From assembly GCA_001939145.1 (NCBI GenBank), contig LSRX01000259.1, positions 442,837-506,836 of the forward strand: a stretch of 64,000 nt of DNA, read 5' to 3'. Under the pieces are notes generated by a model, which was not told the DNA's origin, ran no database searches, and saw only the letters and a program-made list of their open reading frames with translations. This DNA is from Symbiodinium microadriaticum (lineage: Eukaryota > Sar > Dinophyceae > Suessiales > Symbiodiniaceae). Positions 1 to 11,610 of this stretch are shown here, in pieces. Numbering within the stretch: the first letter of the stretch is position 1; every line of letters starts with the position of its first letter. Made by a program: the position numbers and the translations under genes.

Positions 1-3000
1 CCCNTATATATATATATATACATAAGACCATCATGATTTGCATGGCGTTTTGGCGTACATTTTGCTATAATCATGTTACGGAACCAGGAAAATTAAGGTC
101 TCCAGGCCCAGACTGGCTTTGGGAGGCATCATGGGCCGAACAGTGTGAACTATTGAGCCATCTCAGGGCTACGGCGTAGGATCAGGCTTTCAAAGAGGAT
201 TCATGGCCAAAGACCTTCAGAAATGCGCTCCGACCTGATTTTTGCACACCTCCTACCTCGGGCCATCCTCCACCCCAGAGACCCCAAAAACTCTGATCCC
301 AGCTGCCGGTGGCCAAGCACACCATGAAGGCCGCACCGTGGATTTCGCCTAACCTCACCGCGAGACCCGCACAAAACTTGCACCAGACCGGAAGAATTTG
401 CTTTTTCAAGTTTGGGATTACGGGGGTTGCAGAGCAATTTGGACTCTTACACACATAGGCCCAATGCCAGAGGACATGCGTAAAGCGTAAAAGTCGACGC
501 CAAACTCATGGTCGCTGTCAAGCTCCACCATGTGATCTACGCCCACCGGTCGTTAATACATCATGCGCAAGTTCGGGCTGCTACTGTACAGAAACAGACA
601 GTGTAGCAGTTTCTCAGTTAAAGGCTCAACAGGCCTAAGCATAAACCAGTTTTCCTCCAATTCCCGTGATAAAAAACACTTTCAGAGGACGGGCTTCCCC
701 TCAACAAACAAAGTCGCGGACATACATAACAAGCTTCAGGTCCGAACCAAGCGCACCTGAAACAGCAGCAAGCAAAGGAGCATGAATCCATACGATGCTT
801 CCGAATCTTGTTGAAACAATGCGAGTTTGTTGGGCTGCAAATTGAAGTCCACGCACCGTCTGAACAGATCGTATGGCTCGGAATGGTAAAAGAGCTTCAA
901 CTGTCAGAAGCACACTACCATCTGCAAAGGTGGCAGAACATCCAAGAATAAATTGATTAGGGCTGGAAAAATCTCGAGCAAACGACTGAAAACATAAACG
1001 TCCGGTCTCGGAGTTGCTGTGTTGTCGGCGAGTCTTGAACCCTGGTCTTCCCTCTGAGCTCGTCGCACTGCGGGGTCAGCAGTGAAGGTACCAGCCCCCA
1101 GCATCAAAGCTGCGTAGCAAAGGACACTGGCCTCGGAGTCCAAGGAAATTCTGGCAGGACGGCGTGGCGTACAGGAACATCGCAGTACAGGCACTTGAGC
1201 GTTCGTCTGCTTGTAGGTGTATGTATAATGCACTCATGCAGCGCAAACTCTCTCTCTCTCTCTCCCTCCCTCTGGCGGCCTCTGGCGCGCTCTCTGTCAG
1301 TTCAGCTGGAAATCACCCCAGCCCTTGATACAGCATGGGTCGGATGAGATTCTCCTTACATAATATCTGGCAAACGACGTACGTGGAAGTGTGTGTGTGT
1401 GTGCCACGGAGTATAAAACTGGTCATGATCGGAAGAAGCGACTCATCTGTCAACCTCAAGAAGTGCAAAAGTGAAAATGCGAGACTGCACCTCTTGCCCA
1501 GGACTCAGTGAACCTTCTAGCCTTCGGCATATTCTGGTTCCTTATCCCAAGCATCGAATACCCGCACCGACGCCGTGTATTTCTCAGGCTCCCACGACGA
1601 TGCTGACCTGAGCTGTGCGCAACACTCTTTCGATGGATACTGCAGGTGCAACACATTGACATGCACACAAAGGTGACGCACAGCTAGACTGAGCCGGATT
1701 CAGCAAGCATCGCAGCATCAGGGTCTGACATGCGGATTAGCACAACTCAACATCGTCGTTGTCCAGGACTGGCAGCATGACGTTTCCTCTGATCCAGCCG
1801 AGACACGATCGTGCCGATGGTCAGCACCTGCGAGAGAATCGAAAAGCTGTAACGACAAGCACCCCATGCCGTTCTCGGCCTACTTGACGATCACTCTGTC
1901 ATCTCATGAATCTAACCTAATTCACCATTTCAAAGCATGCAACGTCATCGCAAAAACATATCCTCGACACGATCCAATACGACTTCAGTGAAAGGTCAAA
2001 GCGGTGTACACTCGCTCTCGTATCGGCCCTGCACATGATATTTGCTACATCCCTTGCTCAGCTCCGCGCATTCTTTGCCACTTTCCTTGCGCCGGAGGTG
2101 TTGCTGGACTCAATCAGCGGCGGGAGCATGCTCCTTGTCAAAGAGGAATGTGGTCCAAAACCCTCTCATGAATCAAGGCGGATGCGTTTCTCGAACCGGC
2201 TGAATCACGCACCAAAAACACGAGGTTAGACTCTTGGGATTGGATTTTGTTCGGGAGCAGACTGAAAAAAGTCCCAGTGCCACTGCACTTTTACAAAATC
2301 TGAACATTAAATATCATGAAATATTGTGAATGAGAAGCAGAATGAGATTCTTTGTTCAGGCTGCAAGCTGCTAGCTATCGAGCCCTCAAAAAAGTTTCGG
2401 AGTCTTGATGCGTTGCTTTCTACTCGCAGAATTCGGTTTGGGAAGCCGGCTTGGCCTGCAATGGCTTAGCCGGCTTTTTGTCTCCCGGGTTTATAGCCTG
2501 TTCAGCCTGCAAGGTTTAGAAGTCCCAACACCTTGCAACCCAAGTTTGAGAATCTTGGTGCAAGCACAGCGTCTGCGCCGTTTGGCTCCAGGGAGCCCCG
2601 ATGAATGCGAACAGCACGAAAATTCCAAGAATCACCTCTCATCGGGATTGCAAGTTTATAAGTGGGTTGAATGTGTGACTGTTGGTGAGGGGCCAGGGGA
2701 GTTTGGCAAGTTGACGCAATAATAAAACGTGTACGATGGTCCCATTTCCGAACCCCCGATGCACCTGTCTCTGAAAAAAAGCCCTGAGCCCAACCCGGAT
2801 AAAGGCCAAAGTAGCCCTCGAACCGGCATCTCAGACGCTCCATCCCCGAAGACCCACAACAACAGTAGTTACTTGCAAACCTCAGAGCACGCGACCCCCC
2901 TTGCATAGATGACTAAACTAGCATCCCAAACACCTGAACGCAGAACGCAACGACCCTAAAAAAACAACACGGCACAATCGTGTCCGAACGCCCCACTAAA

Positions 3001-3080
3001 ACAGCATAGAAATACCCAACCTCTCAAGCCTCTAAACAAACACATTTTAATTAGTTTTTACTTAGCTGAATCCTGAACCC
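1..3080. other. No gene recognised
   Basis: Unique sequence with a (CT)n run at 1242-1264 and a (TG)n run near 1390. The minus-strand frame 904-1233 (RPDVYVFSRLLEIF) is only vaguely PPR-like. Confidence 0.5.
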
Positions 3081-3082
3081 TT

Positions 3083-3240
3083 TTACTGCCTATGCTACCC
3101 TATATAAACCCTAAACCCCGAATCCCCCGAAACCCCAAACCCAGGGGGCCCGTGCCTGGTAGGCTGCCAGGGCCCTGGTGCCTGTGGCGGCGGCCGCGAA
3201 GGCCATGGCAGTAAAACCAGCCTAGGAACGGCTTGCTCAG
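3083..3240. repeat. CCCTAAA arm beside a GC-rich possible exon
   Basis: CCCTATATAAACCCTAAACCCC and CCCCAAACCC lead into a very GC-rich stretch (3140-3215). On the minus strand this reads MAFAAAATGTRALAAYQARA, followed by GTTTGGGGTTTCGG as a possible donor. The matching right arm is only weakly telomere-like. Confidence 0.45.
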
Positions 3241-3916
3241 TGCATCGTCGTACTGGTTTTCAAAGAGTTTAGCAGCCGTTGAAGGGACTTTTCTGCGCTG
3301 TTTACGCGGGTTCCGTGCTCTTAGGCTTAGGAGTTCTATGGGGTTTCAAGGAGCTCTGAATCAAAACTAGTTTCTTAAGATTAGAAGGTGTTTGTTTTGG
3401 GTTCAGGGTTCCTTGTCAAGTAACTACCCCGCACTAGTCTAGAATTCCGACTGGGTTTCAAACTTAGGCTTAGGAGATCAGGGGTTTGCCCTAGAACCCC
3501 CCTCCGCTATTCGTCGCCATATGGGTCTATTGAACTTCTCGACTACCTAGACCGGGTCCAGGATTTTTGTTGGCCTTAAAGGGGTTATGCCTTCAAATGA
3601 GGGGTTCGGATGAGCCGGGGTCCTTGGGAGAAATAGGGGGTAACAGAAGCACTAGACTCTCAAGCGCAGGACCTCCTAACCCATCTGCCCTAAGGCCCCC
3701 AAGGCCCAAAACCCAATTATGGCCTACTCCTTGTACCCTGCTAACCTCCACAAACCCCGAAAGTACACGCCCGAAACGAACGATTGCAGCTACGGTTCAC
3801 GAGCCTCTGCCTCCTCAAATTAGCGTTTGCCTTTATCATCTCTTATGGAGCTATGCCCAGGAGCGATGCGGGTCATGTTGATCACGAGCATAGGACCAGC
3901 CTGGGCTTTCATCTGT

Positions 3917-3995
3917 CTGGTTCTTAGTAGGGAATGGGGGAGCGCTTTCGGGGACCTTATAGGGATCCATACCCCCATTCCCTACTAAGAACCAG
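3917..3995. mobile_element. Fold-back element, perfect 24-bp inverted repeat
   Basis: Arms 3917-3940 and 3972-3995 are exact inverted copies (start CTGGTTCTTAGTAGGG). The loop is 31 bp. Small size and no coding content fit a MITE-like or hairpin element. Confidence 0.75.
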
Positions 3996-4960
3996 GGACT
4001 CTCTAGGATTTATGAAACGAAAGCTTTTTCAAGGATTCGGGGTCTCTGGTATGGGTAGGGTCTTCAATTGAAAGACTGCATGCGTTGCCGCTCCAGAAAT
4101 GAAGACCTGGAAGTTGCACGCTTCCAATAGCGACACTAAGCAACAAGATGTGAAAAGCGAACTTGGAGCAAGTGCAGTCAACATGATCACACCAGGAGAC
4201 TGAACCAGTAAGCAAAACCACCAGGACAACACCATGTGCATCAATTTTTCTATATCCACATATACCAGCATCCTTTAGTTAGTCGCAAAGACCTACCAGT
4301 TTCCAATGTTGAGCCCATAGACCTAATCTCGAGCAACCCCGTCGAAGTAAGAAGTACTTCTGGGACTCTCCAAACTCGAGTCCTCCCATATCTACTCATT
4401 CGGGCCCCTTGAGACCGAACGAAGCCCGAGCCTCCCCCCACAAAACCCTGAGGTCCGGGCGTACTCCAGGACGGGCCCAGCATCGCGCAAGGCTCCGCGC
4501 CGGAAGGTGGGAAGAATCTGCTTTCGTTGCAGGCTGCGCATCATGAATGCCTGAAAGATAAGGGTTCAGGCTTTGGGGGTTCCAGCCCATGGACCCCCAA
4601 AAATTCACAAAACCCCAGGATTTAACCAACTCTATCATGTCTTCTAAGAAGAAGATGTACGGTACACTGATACTAGTCGCTTCATGGGTCTCCGTGGAGT
4701 TGTGGCAATAGATCGAAGCCTACCTTGCCCATTCTGTGAAGCACTTCGGTCTGGTGTGGGTTTTCCTACTATCCACAATGGAGGATTGCTTGAAGTTTCA
4801 GAACACGCAGAAACTCTTCACTGTGCCTGCATTGCTTTTTCGCAGCCATCGGCGAAAGTTGGGATCTGGAGTTCATGTTTGCACAGCCCTCTGCGAAGCA
4901 GCACATTGGATTACCGCATTAGCTTATCTTTGGTGCTGGAGCTAGGAGCCCTTTTACTTG
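3996..4960. other. No gene recognised
   Basis: Unique sequence with no motif-bearing frame. Confidence 0.5.
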
Positions 4961-5224
4961 TCACGTTCGCTGCCGCTTCGCATCCGGCTCGTCACCTGCC
5001 GCCTCCAGCAGCCTGCATTGATCTGCCTCAGGCAGACCATTCCACCACTGCCAGGCCCAGCTTGTCACACAAGCCAAAGCCTGATCATGGCTCCTTCCGC
5101 CGCCCTCTGGGTTGAAGCTCACAGCACGACTCTTCTTCTTTCCGCAGCGGAACCCTGCAGGCAAGTAGAGCTGGATGAACGGGTTGGCATTCTTCGGATG
5201 TCCAACATAAATCCTGCATCCCAC
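4961..5224 (-). CDS. Probable exon, unknown protein
   Basis: An 87-codon open stretch with protein-like composition: IQLYLPAGFRCGKKKSRAVS, then an EGGGRSHDQAL stretch, WAWQWW, and LPEADQCRLLEAAGDEPDAK. The basic-Cys, Gly-rich and Trp-rich order suggests a small folded domain that I do not recognise. The 143-codon frame on the other strand (4684-5115) looks like its shadow. Confidence 0.4.
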   Translation of the reverse strand: MGCRIYVGHPKNANPFIQLYLPAGFRCGKKKSRAVSFNPEGGGRSHDQALACVTSWAWQWWNGLPEADQCRLLEAAGDEPDAKRQRT

Positions 5225-5401
5225 CGGCAGCTCTGAACCGATTTTCTCGCGACACTGCGGGGAAGCATGAGGCCCATCTGATCGTGCCTAAGTTTCGATT
5301 TCGGCGCAGGTTATGAATATTATTGTTATAACTGTTATATTGGCTACCTGTCGAACCCTGGCGAGTGACTCCGAAGTGAACCTGCAAATATACTCAATCG
5401 G

Positions 5402-5402
5402 N
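5402..5402. other. Single N at edge of duplication
   Basis: Single-base Ns occur at 4, 5402, 13326, 34167, 39471 and 51277. Three of them sit at repeat boundaries, which suggests collapsed gap or contig joins. Confidence 0.8.
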
Positions 5403-5468
5403 ATGAAGAGGACATGCATAAATAGTGAATGGAGCTGATGATAGTGATCTAGTGGTGGTGACGATGAC

Positions 5469-5499
<31 letters not shown>

Positions 5500-5509
5500 G
5501 TGGCCTTCG

Positions 5510-5549
<40 letters not shown>

Positions 5550-6290
5550 GACAGTGGTGATGACAACGACGAGAAGAAGATGGTGGTGATGCTAGTGCTG
5601 TTGCTGATGATGGTGGTGATGTCGGCTGTGTGGGGCCAATTCTGCATGCTGGTGGTTTGCTCTGGTTGTTGGCATAATGTGGGTAGTGACTCTCGCACGA
5701 CTATCCTCAATGTATCCATGAACACACTGGTGACATCGGTTGTTGGGGCTACGACTGAGAGATGCGTGATGCAAGTCTAAAACTGCTCCTCTCTTGTCCT
5801 TGTTATATTCCGACACTGCTGTGGTATAAAACGCCTAAACCCTAAACCTTTATAGCACTACCGCGACTCATGCCCAGCTCAGAATATCTCAATGTCCCTC
5901 TCTTCGTCTTCAGTCTGCGGCTAGAGTTGGCGAGCATGATGTGAATGAGGACCCGCTATTCCCAAGAAGCTCTTCTGCATGCGAGGGTCATAGTTTCGGT
6001 GTTTACAGTGTCTTCCTGAAGCCCTTAGCCTGACACCGCAAAAAAATAAACTGCTTCCTCTTAAAAAAACGGGACCCTGGGTTTAGGGTTTATAGGGTTT
6101 CGGGTTTAGGGTTTAGGGTATGAGGTCTGAATCACAGGAACCCCGCATCACCCTGAAACCCACACACGACACTCTGAGCCAAGGAAACCTCAGGGGCCGA
6201 GTACCTTGGCCCCAAAAAGGTTAACTCTTGAATTATAATAGGCTTGTATAGGGTTTAGGGTTTAGGGTTTAGGGTTTAGGGTTTGGGGTT
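5403..6290. repeat. 888-bp duplication, copy 1
   Basis: I find no difference from 8267-9154 at a constant offset of 2864. It contains a (GAT)n microsatellite, telomere-like tracts and no convincing gene; the two 66-codon frames it carries are identical between copies. It begins one base after the N at 5402. Confidence 0.95.
5461..5546. repeat. (GAT)n microsatellite
   Basis: Two runs of GAT triplets split by TGGTGGCCTTC. It makes serine-rich open frames on the minus strand that are not genes. The same array recurs at 8325-8410 in the duplicate. Confidence 0.95.
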
Positions 6291-6295
6291 ATAGC

Positions 6296-6334
6296 AACAA
6301 GGAACTACTTAGGGGCCTATGGGTAGATAGACAA
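6296..6334. mobile_element. Solo end of the 13.8-kb element type
   Basis: Contains CAACAAGGAACTACTTAGG then GGCCTATGGGTAG, matching 13902-13935. The other end is not seen; it directly follows the end of duplication copy 1. Confidence 0.65.
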
Positions 6335-6528
6335 CATGCTGACTGGGGGACCTGACTTTTTTTGACCAAGCTACTTCTTTCGCTTCTCTGACAAGCTAAC
6401 TGCGTGGTCCTGCACGAAGCGTTTGACCCCTAGACCATGAACCTCAGAGGCTTAAGGTCCAGGGTTTGAGGTTTCGGGTTTGAGGTGCGCAAACGCCTAA
6501 AGCTGACCCAGGCAGCGGAGTTGCCATA

Positions 6529-6782
6529 CCCTAAACCCCTAAACCCTAAACCCTAAACCCTTAAACCCCTAAACCCTAAACCCCTAAACCCTAAACCCTT
6601 AAACCCCTAAACCCTAAACCCCTAAACTACACTGTTCGGGGCTAACGGCCAACCTTGCAGGGCTTTTTTAGGTGCCAGAAATCCCTACCCCCCAAACCTA
6701 ACGCAGACCAGTGACCAATATAACCCCCATGCACTAGGATTTAGGGTTTAGGGGTTTAGGGGTCTAGGGTTTAGGGTCTAAG
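6529..6782. repeat. Telomere-like pair, CCCTAAA arm then TTTAGGG arm
   Basis: CCCTAAA/CCCCTAAA tract at 6529-6627, a core of about 110 bp, then a TTTAGGG tract at 6738-6782. No coding sequence recognised in the core. Confidence 0.85.
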
Positions 6783-6898
6783 ACGGAATATGATAAGGAT
6801 TCATATAAAAACGCGCTTAAAGAAAGGGGTTTAGGTATCAGGGCTGTGCCTGAATACAGGATTTAGCTAGTATTATAAGCCTCTGAGCCCGAAGTCCA

Positions 6899-7336
6899 TA
6901 CCCCCAAGACCCCAAACCCAAAACCCTCAAACCCGAAACCCTAAACCCTGAAACCCTGAAACCCTACACCCTAAACCCTGAAACCCTGAAGCCCTAAACC
7001 CTCAAACCCTAAAGCCCCAAGCCAGTAACGCAACATCCTGAAACCTACCGGCAGGCAAGGGGCCCAGGTGGACTTCATTGTGGAGTTCGGGGCCTCCGCG
7101 AGACCCAAACATGCTCGGTTCAGAGCTTTAGGCTTCGGGGGTTTAAGGGTTTCGGGTTTAGGGGTTTAAGGGTTTAGGCTTTAGGGGTTTAAGGGTTTCG
7201 GGTTTAGGGGTTTAAGGGTTTAGGCTTTAGGGGTTTAAGGGTTTCGGGTTTTGGGTTTCGAGTTCGGGTTTAAGGTTTTGGTTTTTGGGTTTAGGGTTTA
7301 GGGGTTTAAGGGTTTCGGGTTTAGGGGTTCAGGGTC
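6899..7336. repeat. Telomere-like pair with 46-bp higher-order repeat
   Basis: CCCTAAA-type tract at 6899-7016, unique core 7017-7124, TTTAGGG-type tract at 7125-7336. The right arm holds about 2.5 copies of a roughly 46-bp unit alternating TTTAAGGG, TTTCGGG and TTTAGGG. Confidence 0.85.
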
Positions 7337-8266
7337 TGGGGTCTATGGTTCGATCTTAAAGTTTAAATTGTCAACAGTTCAGCGGGAATTGAGGATGTAG
7401 CGTTTCTGTGTCCTTCGCCTGATGTTGGGGAATTCGTTGTTCACTGTTGGTGTCGGCTGTAGACGTTTTGCACTACTGCCCTGGAATGTGAATATGCCGC
7501 AGAGCTTCGGGGGGCGTGAGTTGGGTTCGAAGGCTTGCGACTACCTATAGTTTACTGAGGTTTTTATGTATCTGGATTTAAGTTTGCGCGCTCGTGATGA
7601 GTCTTGGGCATGATGTGCGATAATTATGCTGTACGGCGAAATTTCTCTTAGCATCAGGGTTCACGGTTCGACCTTTCGTGCTTTTCGGGGTCGCTATCAG
7701 TGGTTATTGGGAGGTCGGGAAGGTCCGCCCTAAACCCTAAACCCCAAAAGCAAACAGGCCTACCAAGAACAGCGCGGGTGACGAAGATTCCGCGTTCTAG
7801 GATTCTAATTCCTGACACTGCAGCAGCAAACCTTCAACTCCCTATCTAACACTGCCGCATATACATGTCAAAGTGTATATTGAGGGCTTGGGGTTCGGGT
7901 TATATACATACACACATACATACACAAGCAAACGGGTAGCAGGCCGGAGATGTGGGAGTTTCCTTAAAATAAGGGGTATCTTAATTTGGGGGTCCTTATC
8001 ATAAGGATCCTACTATATTTAGGGTACAACATTAGGTTCCCCTATTTTCGGAAACCCCCATATCAGTCCCTCGAACCGGGACAGCGGCGCAGGCGGCAGA
8101 AGCGGATTCGAGGGCGGACCCACTTCGATGTCTCCGGCGTGACTGCTGTCCCGCTTAAGCCAGTGGAGCAGCGAAATAGGGTTTAGGGTTTAGGGTTGCA
8201 GCACAGGGTTTAGATTCAAGTTTAGCTATGATCCGGAGAAAGAACATCTCGACGAGGATGATGGCA
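7337..8266. other. No gene recognised
   Basis: Unique sequence between the telomere-like field and duplication copy 2; a short TTTAGGG run lies at 8178-8197. Confidence 0.5.
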
Positions 8267-8332
8267 ATGAAGAGGACATGCATAAATAGTGAATGGAGCT
8301 GATGATAGTGATCTAGTGGTGGTGACGATGAC

Positions 8333-8363
<31 letters not shown>

Positions 8364-8373
8364 GTGGCCTTCG

Positions 8374-8413
<40 letters not shown>

Positions 8414-9154
8414 GACAGTGGTGATGACAACGACGAGAAGAAGATGGTGGTGATGCTAGTGCTGTTGCTGATGATGGTGGTGATGTCGGCTGTGTGGGGC
8501 CAATTCTGCATGCTGGTGGTTTGCTCTGGTTGTTGGCATAATGTGGGTAGTGACTCTCGCACGACTATCCTCAATGTATCCATGAACACACTGGTGACAT
8601 CGGTTGTTGGGGCTACGACTGAGAGATGCGTGATGCAAGTCTAAAACTGCTCCTCTCTTGTCCTTGTTATATTCCGACACTGCTGTGGTATAAAACGCCT
8701 AAACCCTAAACCTTTATAGCACTACCGCGACTCATGCCCAGCTCAGAATATCTCAATGTCCCTCTCTTCGTCTTCAGTCTGCGGCTAGAGTTGGCGAGCA
8801 TGATGTGAATGAGGACCCGCTATTCCCAAGAAGCTCTTCTGCATGCGAGGGTCATAGTTTCGGTGTTTACAGTGTCTTCCTGAAGCCCTTAGCCTGACAC
8901 CGCAAAAAAATAAACTGCTTCCTCTTAAAAAAACGGGACCCTGGGTTTAGGGTTTATAGGGTTTCGGGTTTAGGGTTTAGGGTATGAGGTCTGAATCACA
9001 GGAACCCCGCATCACCCTGAAACCCACACACGACACTCTGAGCCAAGGAAACCTCAGGGGCCGAGTACCTTGGCCCCAAAAAGGTTAACTCTTGAATTAT
9101 AATAGGCTTGTATAGGGTTTAGGGTTTAGGGTTTAGGGTTTAGGGTTTGGGGTT
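8267..9154. repeat. 888-bp duplication, copy 2
   Basis: Second copy, in the same orientation as 5403-6290. Flanks differ on both sides: upstream it continues from unique sequence, downstream it runs on in TTTAGGG-like repeat where copy 1 diverges. Confidence 0.95.
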
Positions 9155-9170
9155 TAGGGTTTTAGGTTTG
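9113..9170. repeat. TTTAGGG tract
   Basis: Near-perfect TTTAGGG repeats at the end of duplication copy 2, continuing past it. Confidence 0.9.
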
Positions 9171-9327
9171 TATAAGCCCCAAAAAGGTTAAAGGTTACCT
9201 ACTCAGCCCCCAAGAAACCCTGGTAGGTCACCCATCAGCGGCAATCTCGCCCCCTGCCGACGCCAGAACCGAGGCCGACCACCTGGCAGGTTTACAGGGG
9301 ACCTTTACTATTTACGGGTTTACCCTA

Positions 9328-9431
9328 AGGGTCCAAGTACCTAATAATCATATACTCTTCTGAATACTAACCTGCAAAAAAACTACTATCCATAGCCCAA
9401 GTATATGATTATTGGGTCCTTTGCACCTTTA
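9328..9431. mobile_element. MITE-like element
   Basis: Terminal inverted repeats of about 30 bp. The left arm contains CCTAATAATCATATACT and the right arm contains AGTATATGATTATTGGG. AT-rich, non-coding. Confidence 0.65.
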
Positions 9432-9554
9432 AGGGTTTAGGGTTCTTGCGGGAGCAGGGGACGTGGGAAGCGGTTGGAAGTACAGTACAGTGAAGCTCTT
9501 TAAGTACCCCACACCCAAACCGTCATAGTAGGGTTATCCTACTTGACAGCCTTC

Positions 9555-9625
9555 CCTACGCCCCAAAACCCTAAAACCCTAAACCCTAAACCCTAAGACC
9601 CTAAAACCCTAAACCCTAAACTGAT
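9555..9625. repeat. CCCTAAA tract
   Basis: About nine CCCTAAA or CCCTAAAA units. Degenerate TTTAGGG-type sequence follows at 9800-9945. Confidence 0.85.
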
Positions 9626-10203
9626 AAGCCGCTCACTAACTTCCCGGAACCTCCATGATGGACCTCTCTAGCAACCTTGGGACTCTCAAGCACGCGCTTG
9701 AGGTAAGGGTCTAAGATTTACCCTACAACAAAGGACTGATAGTTTGAGGCTTTTGGGCCCCAACGACCCTATTATGCAAGGTTTTTGGGCTATTTTGATG
9801 CTAAGGGTTAGGGCTTACGGTCTAGGGTTTATGGTTTAGGGAATAGGGTTTAAAGTTTTGGGGTTATGGTTTAGGGATTAGGGTCCAACGTTTCGGGGTT
9901 AGTATTTAGGGATTAAGGTTCAGGGTGTAAAGTCTAGGGATTACGCTGCCCGAATAAACTAGGTCTAATTAAGCTTCTTTGCCTCACGAAACACGGGAGC
10001 GGAACTGTTCAGTCATGTGATTTTCTGTAGTTTTCTGTAATTGTCAAATTATCGGTAAAGAGCACGAGGAAACAGCTCATTCAAAGAAACCTAGCAGTGT
10101 CTCTGAACCCTGAACCGCAATTTCTTCTTTCAAGAATCTCGTCAGCCCCTTCAAAGCCGCTCAGACATACAAAAAAGCAACGTGAAACCCATTTTGGAGC
10201 ACT

Positions 10204-10620
10204 GAACCCTAAACCCTAACCCTAAACCCCTAAGACCCAACTTTGAACCCTGACCCGAAACCCCTGAGCCCTAGACTTTAAACCCTACAACCCTAAACCC
10301 CAAACCCCTTACTCCTAAACCCCAAAACCCAGTGAATATCAAAGCAAACTCAACAATGACAAAAAAACACACGCCTCCGTCCCCGGAGCTCGGAAGAGCT
10401 CCAGGCTTCTGACGGCCGGTCGTCACGCATCTCCGAGCCTTTGTGGCTGTGTTACGGGTTTTGGGCTTAGGGGATTTAGGGGTTGAGGGTTTATGTAGAG
10501 TTTAGGGTTTAAGGGCTTAAAGGGGATTAGGGTTTGTGTAGGCTTTAGGCGTTTAAGGGTCTAATTGTTTAAGGTTTGGGGGTTTAGGGTTGAGTCCCTG
10601 GATTAGGGCTTTAGGGATGT
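10204..10620. repeat. Telomere-like pair
   Basis: CCCTAAA-type arm at 10204-10331 and TTTAGGG-type arm at 10455-10620 around a GC-rich core containing CCCCGGAGCTCGG. The core is stop-free on the minus strand, but no motif is recognised. Confidence 0.8.
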
Positions 10621-11239
10621 AAGGTTCACGGGGGCGGGGCTTTCAGGGGTATTTAAGAGTCCCTGCGAGGGAGCTAAAAGAGTACTATAAGGGTTTAGGG
10701 TTTAGGGTACTTGGCTCATGGGACCGTGTAACTAGCATTTAGGGTTTGAGAGTGTAAGCTTTGCAGAGCTATCTCAATGCCCGAGCACCGCAGCCCAAGT
10801 GCTGGCTTTGCGGCACAGTACTTCTGGGATGTATGATGTTGTTGGTCAGGACTTCGGGCAATGTAGGGCTCTGTTGTTCGAGCGTTGTAAAGGTTCGATG
10901 AGACTAAATTTGTAGCTAGGCTTTGTGAGCAGCGCATGCTTCTTTCTGTGTCCTGCGGTTGCCACTTCCATGTGCCAATTGAGATCGAAGTCAAAACTCC
11001 AAAACCCTAACCCACAAGCTGTATATCCCAGCCTTACATCCATTCCAGATCCCTTCAGCAATCTTGACAGATCCCGTTAAGATCACATGAAGAACTCTTA
11101 ATTCTTAAAACTTAAAGCAGCCGTCTTGGTCGCAAAGAACATTAACACAGGACCGTCAAGGCTACACAATCGTTTCGGGTTTGGGGTTTAGGGTTTATAG
11201 GTACATCTCCCCATGGACAGCTACGAAAATCATCGAGAA

Positions 11240-11610
11240 ATTACCCTGAACCCTACACGCGTGATTAAACCCCTAAGCCCCGAAACCCCAAACCCTCGAA
11301 ACGCATAAGGCCCCTAAACGATAAGCAGTGAACCTCAAATCCTCAAAGCCCTAAACCCTGGACTCCTCAACCCCGTCCCCGCGCAACCGAGGATTCTGCT
11401 GGATGGCGTGAAAAGCTCGCATTGCTCTGCCCTGGCCTGGGATGAGGCTGGCCTTTACACAGGCTTTGGGGTTCAGGGCTTTCCTGGGAATCCCAAAACC
11501 TACCCCCCGCTTTAGGGGTTCTACCCTCTACTAAAGGGGCCATAACCTACCTTTTTGTAGGGTTTGGGGTCACAGGTAGAGTTTAATTTAGGATTTAGGA
11601 TTAGGCTTTA
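11240..11610. repeat. Telomere-like pair, degenerate
   Basis: CCCTAAA-type arm at 11240-11375 and a weak TTTAGGG-type arm up to 11610. The core on the minus strand reads RAMRAFHAIQQNPRLRGDG and may be coding, without a recognised family. Confidence 0.6.

Noticed and set aside
5288..5725. Serine-rich 145-codon minus-strand frame
   Set aside because: Translation of the (GAT)n array, crossing an N.
6529..7336. True chromosome end or telomere fusion
   Set aside because: Arms face in the opposite order to a fusion, are degenerate, and have unique sequence on both sides.
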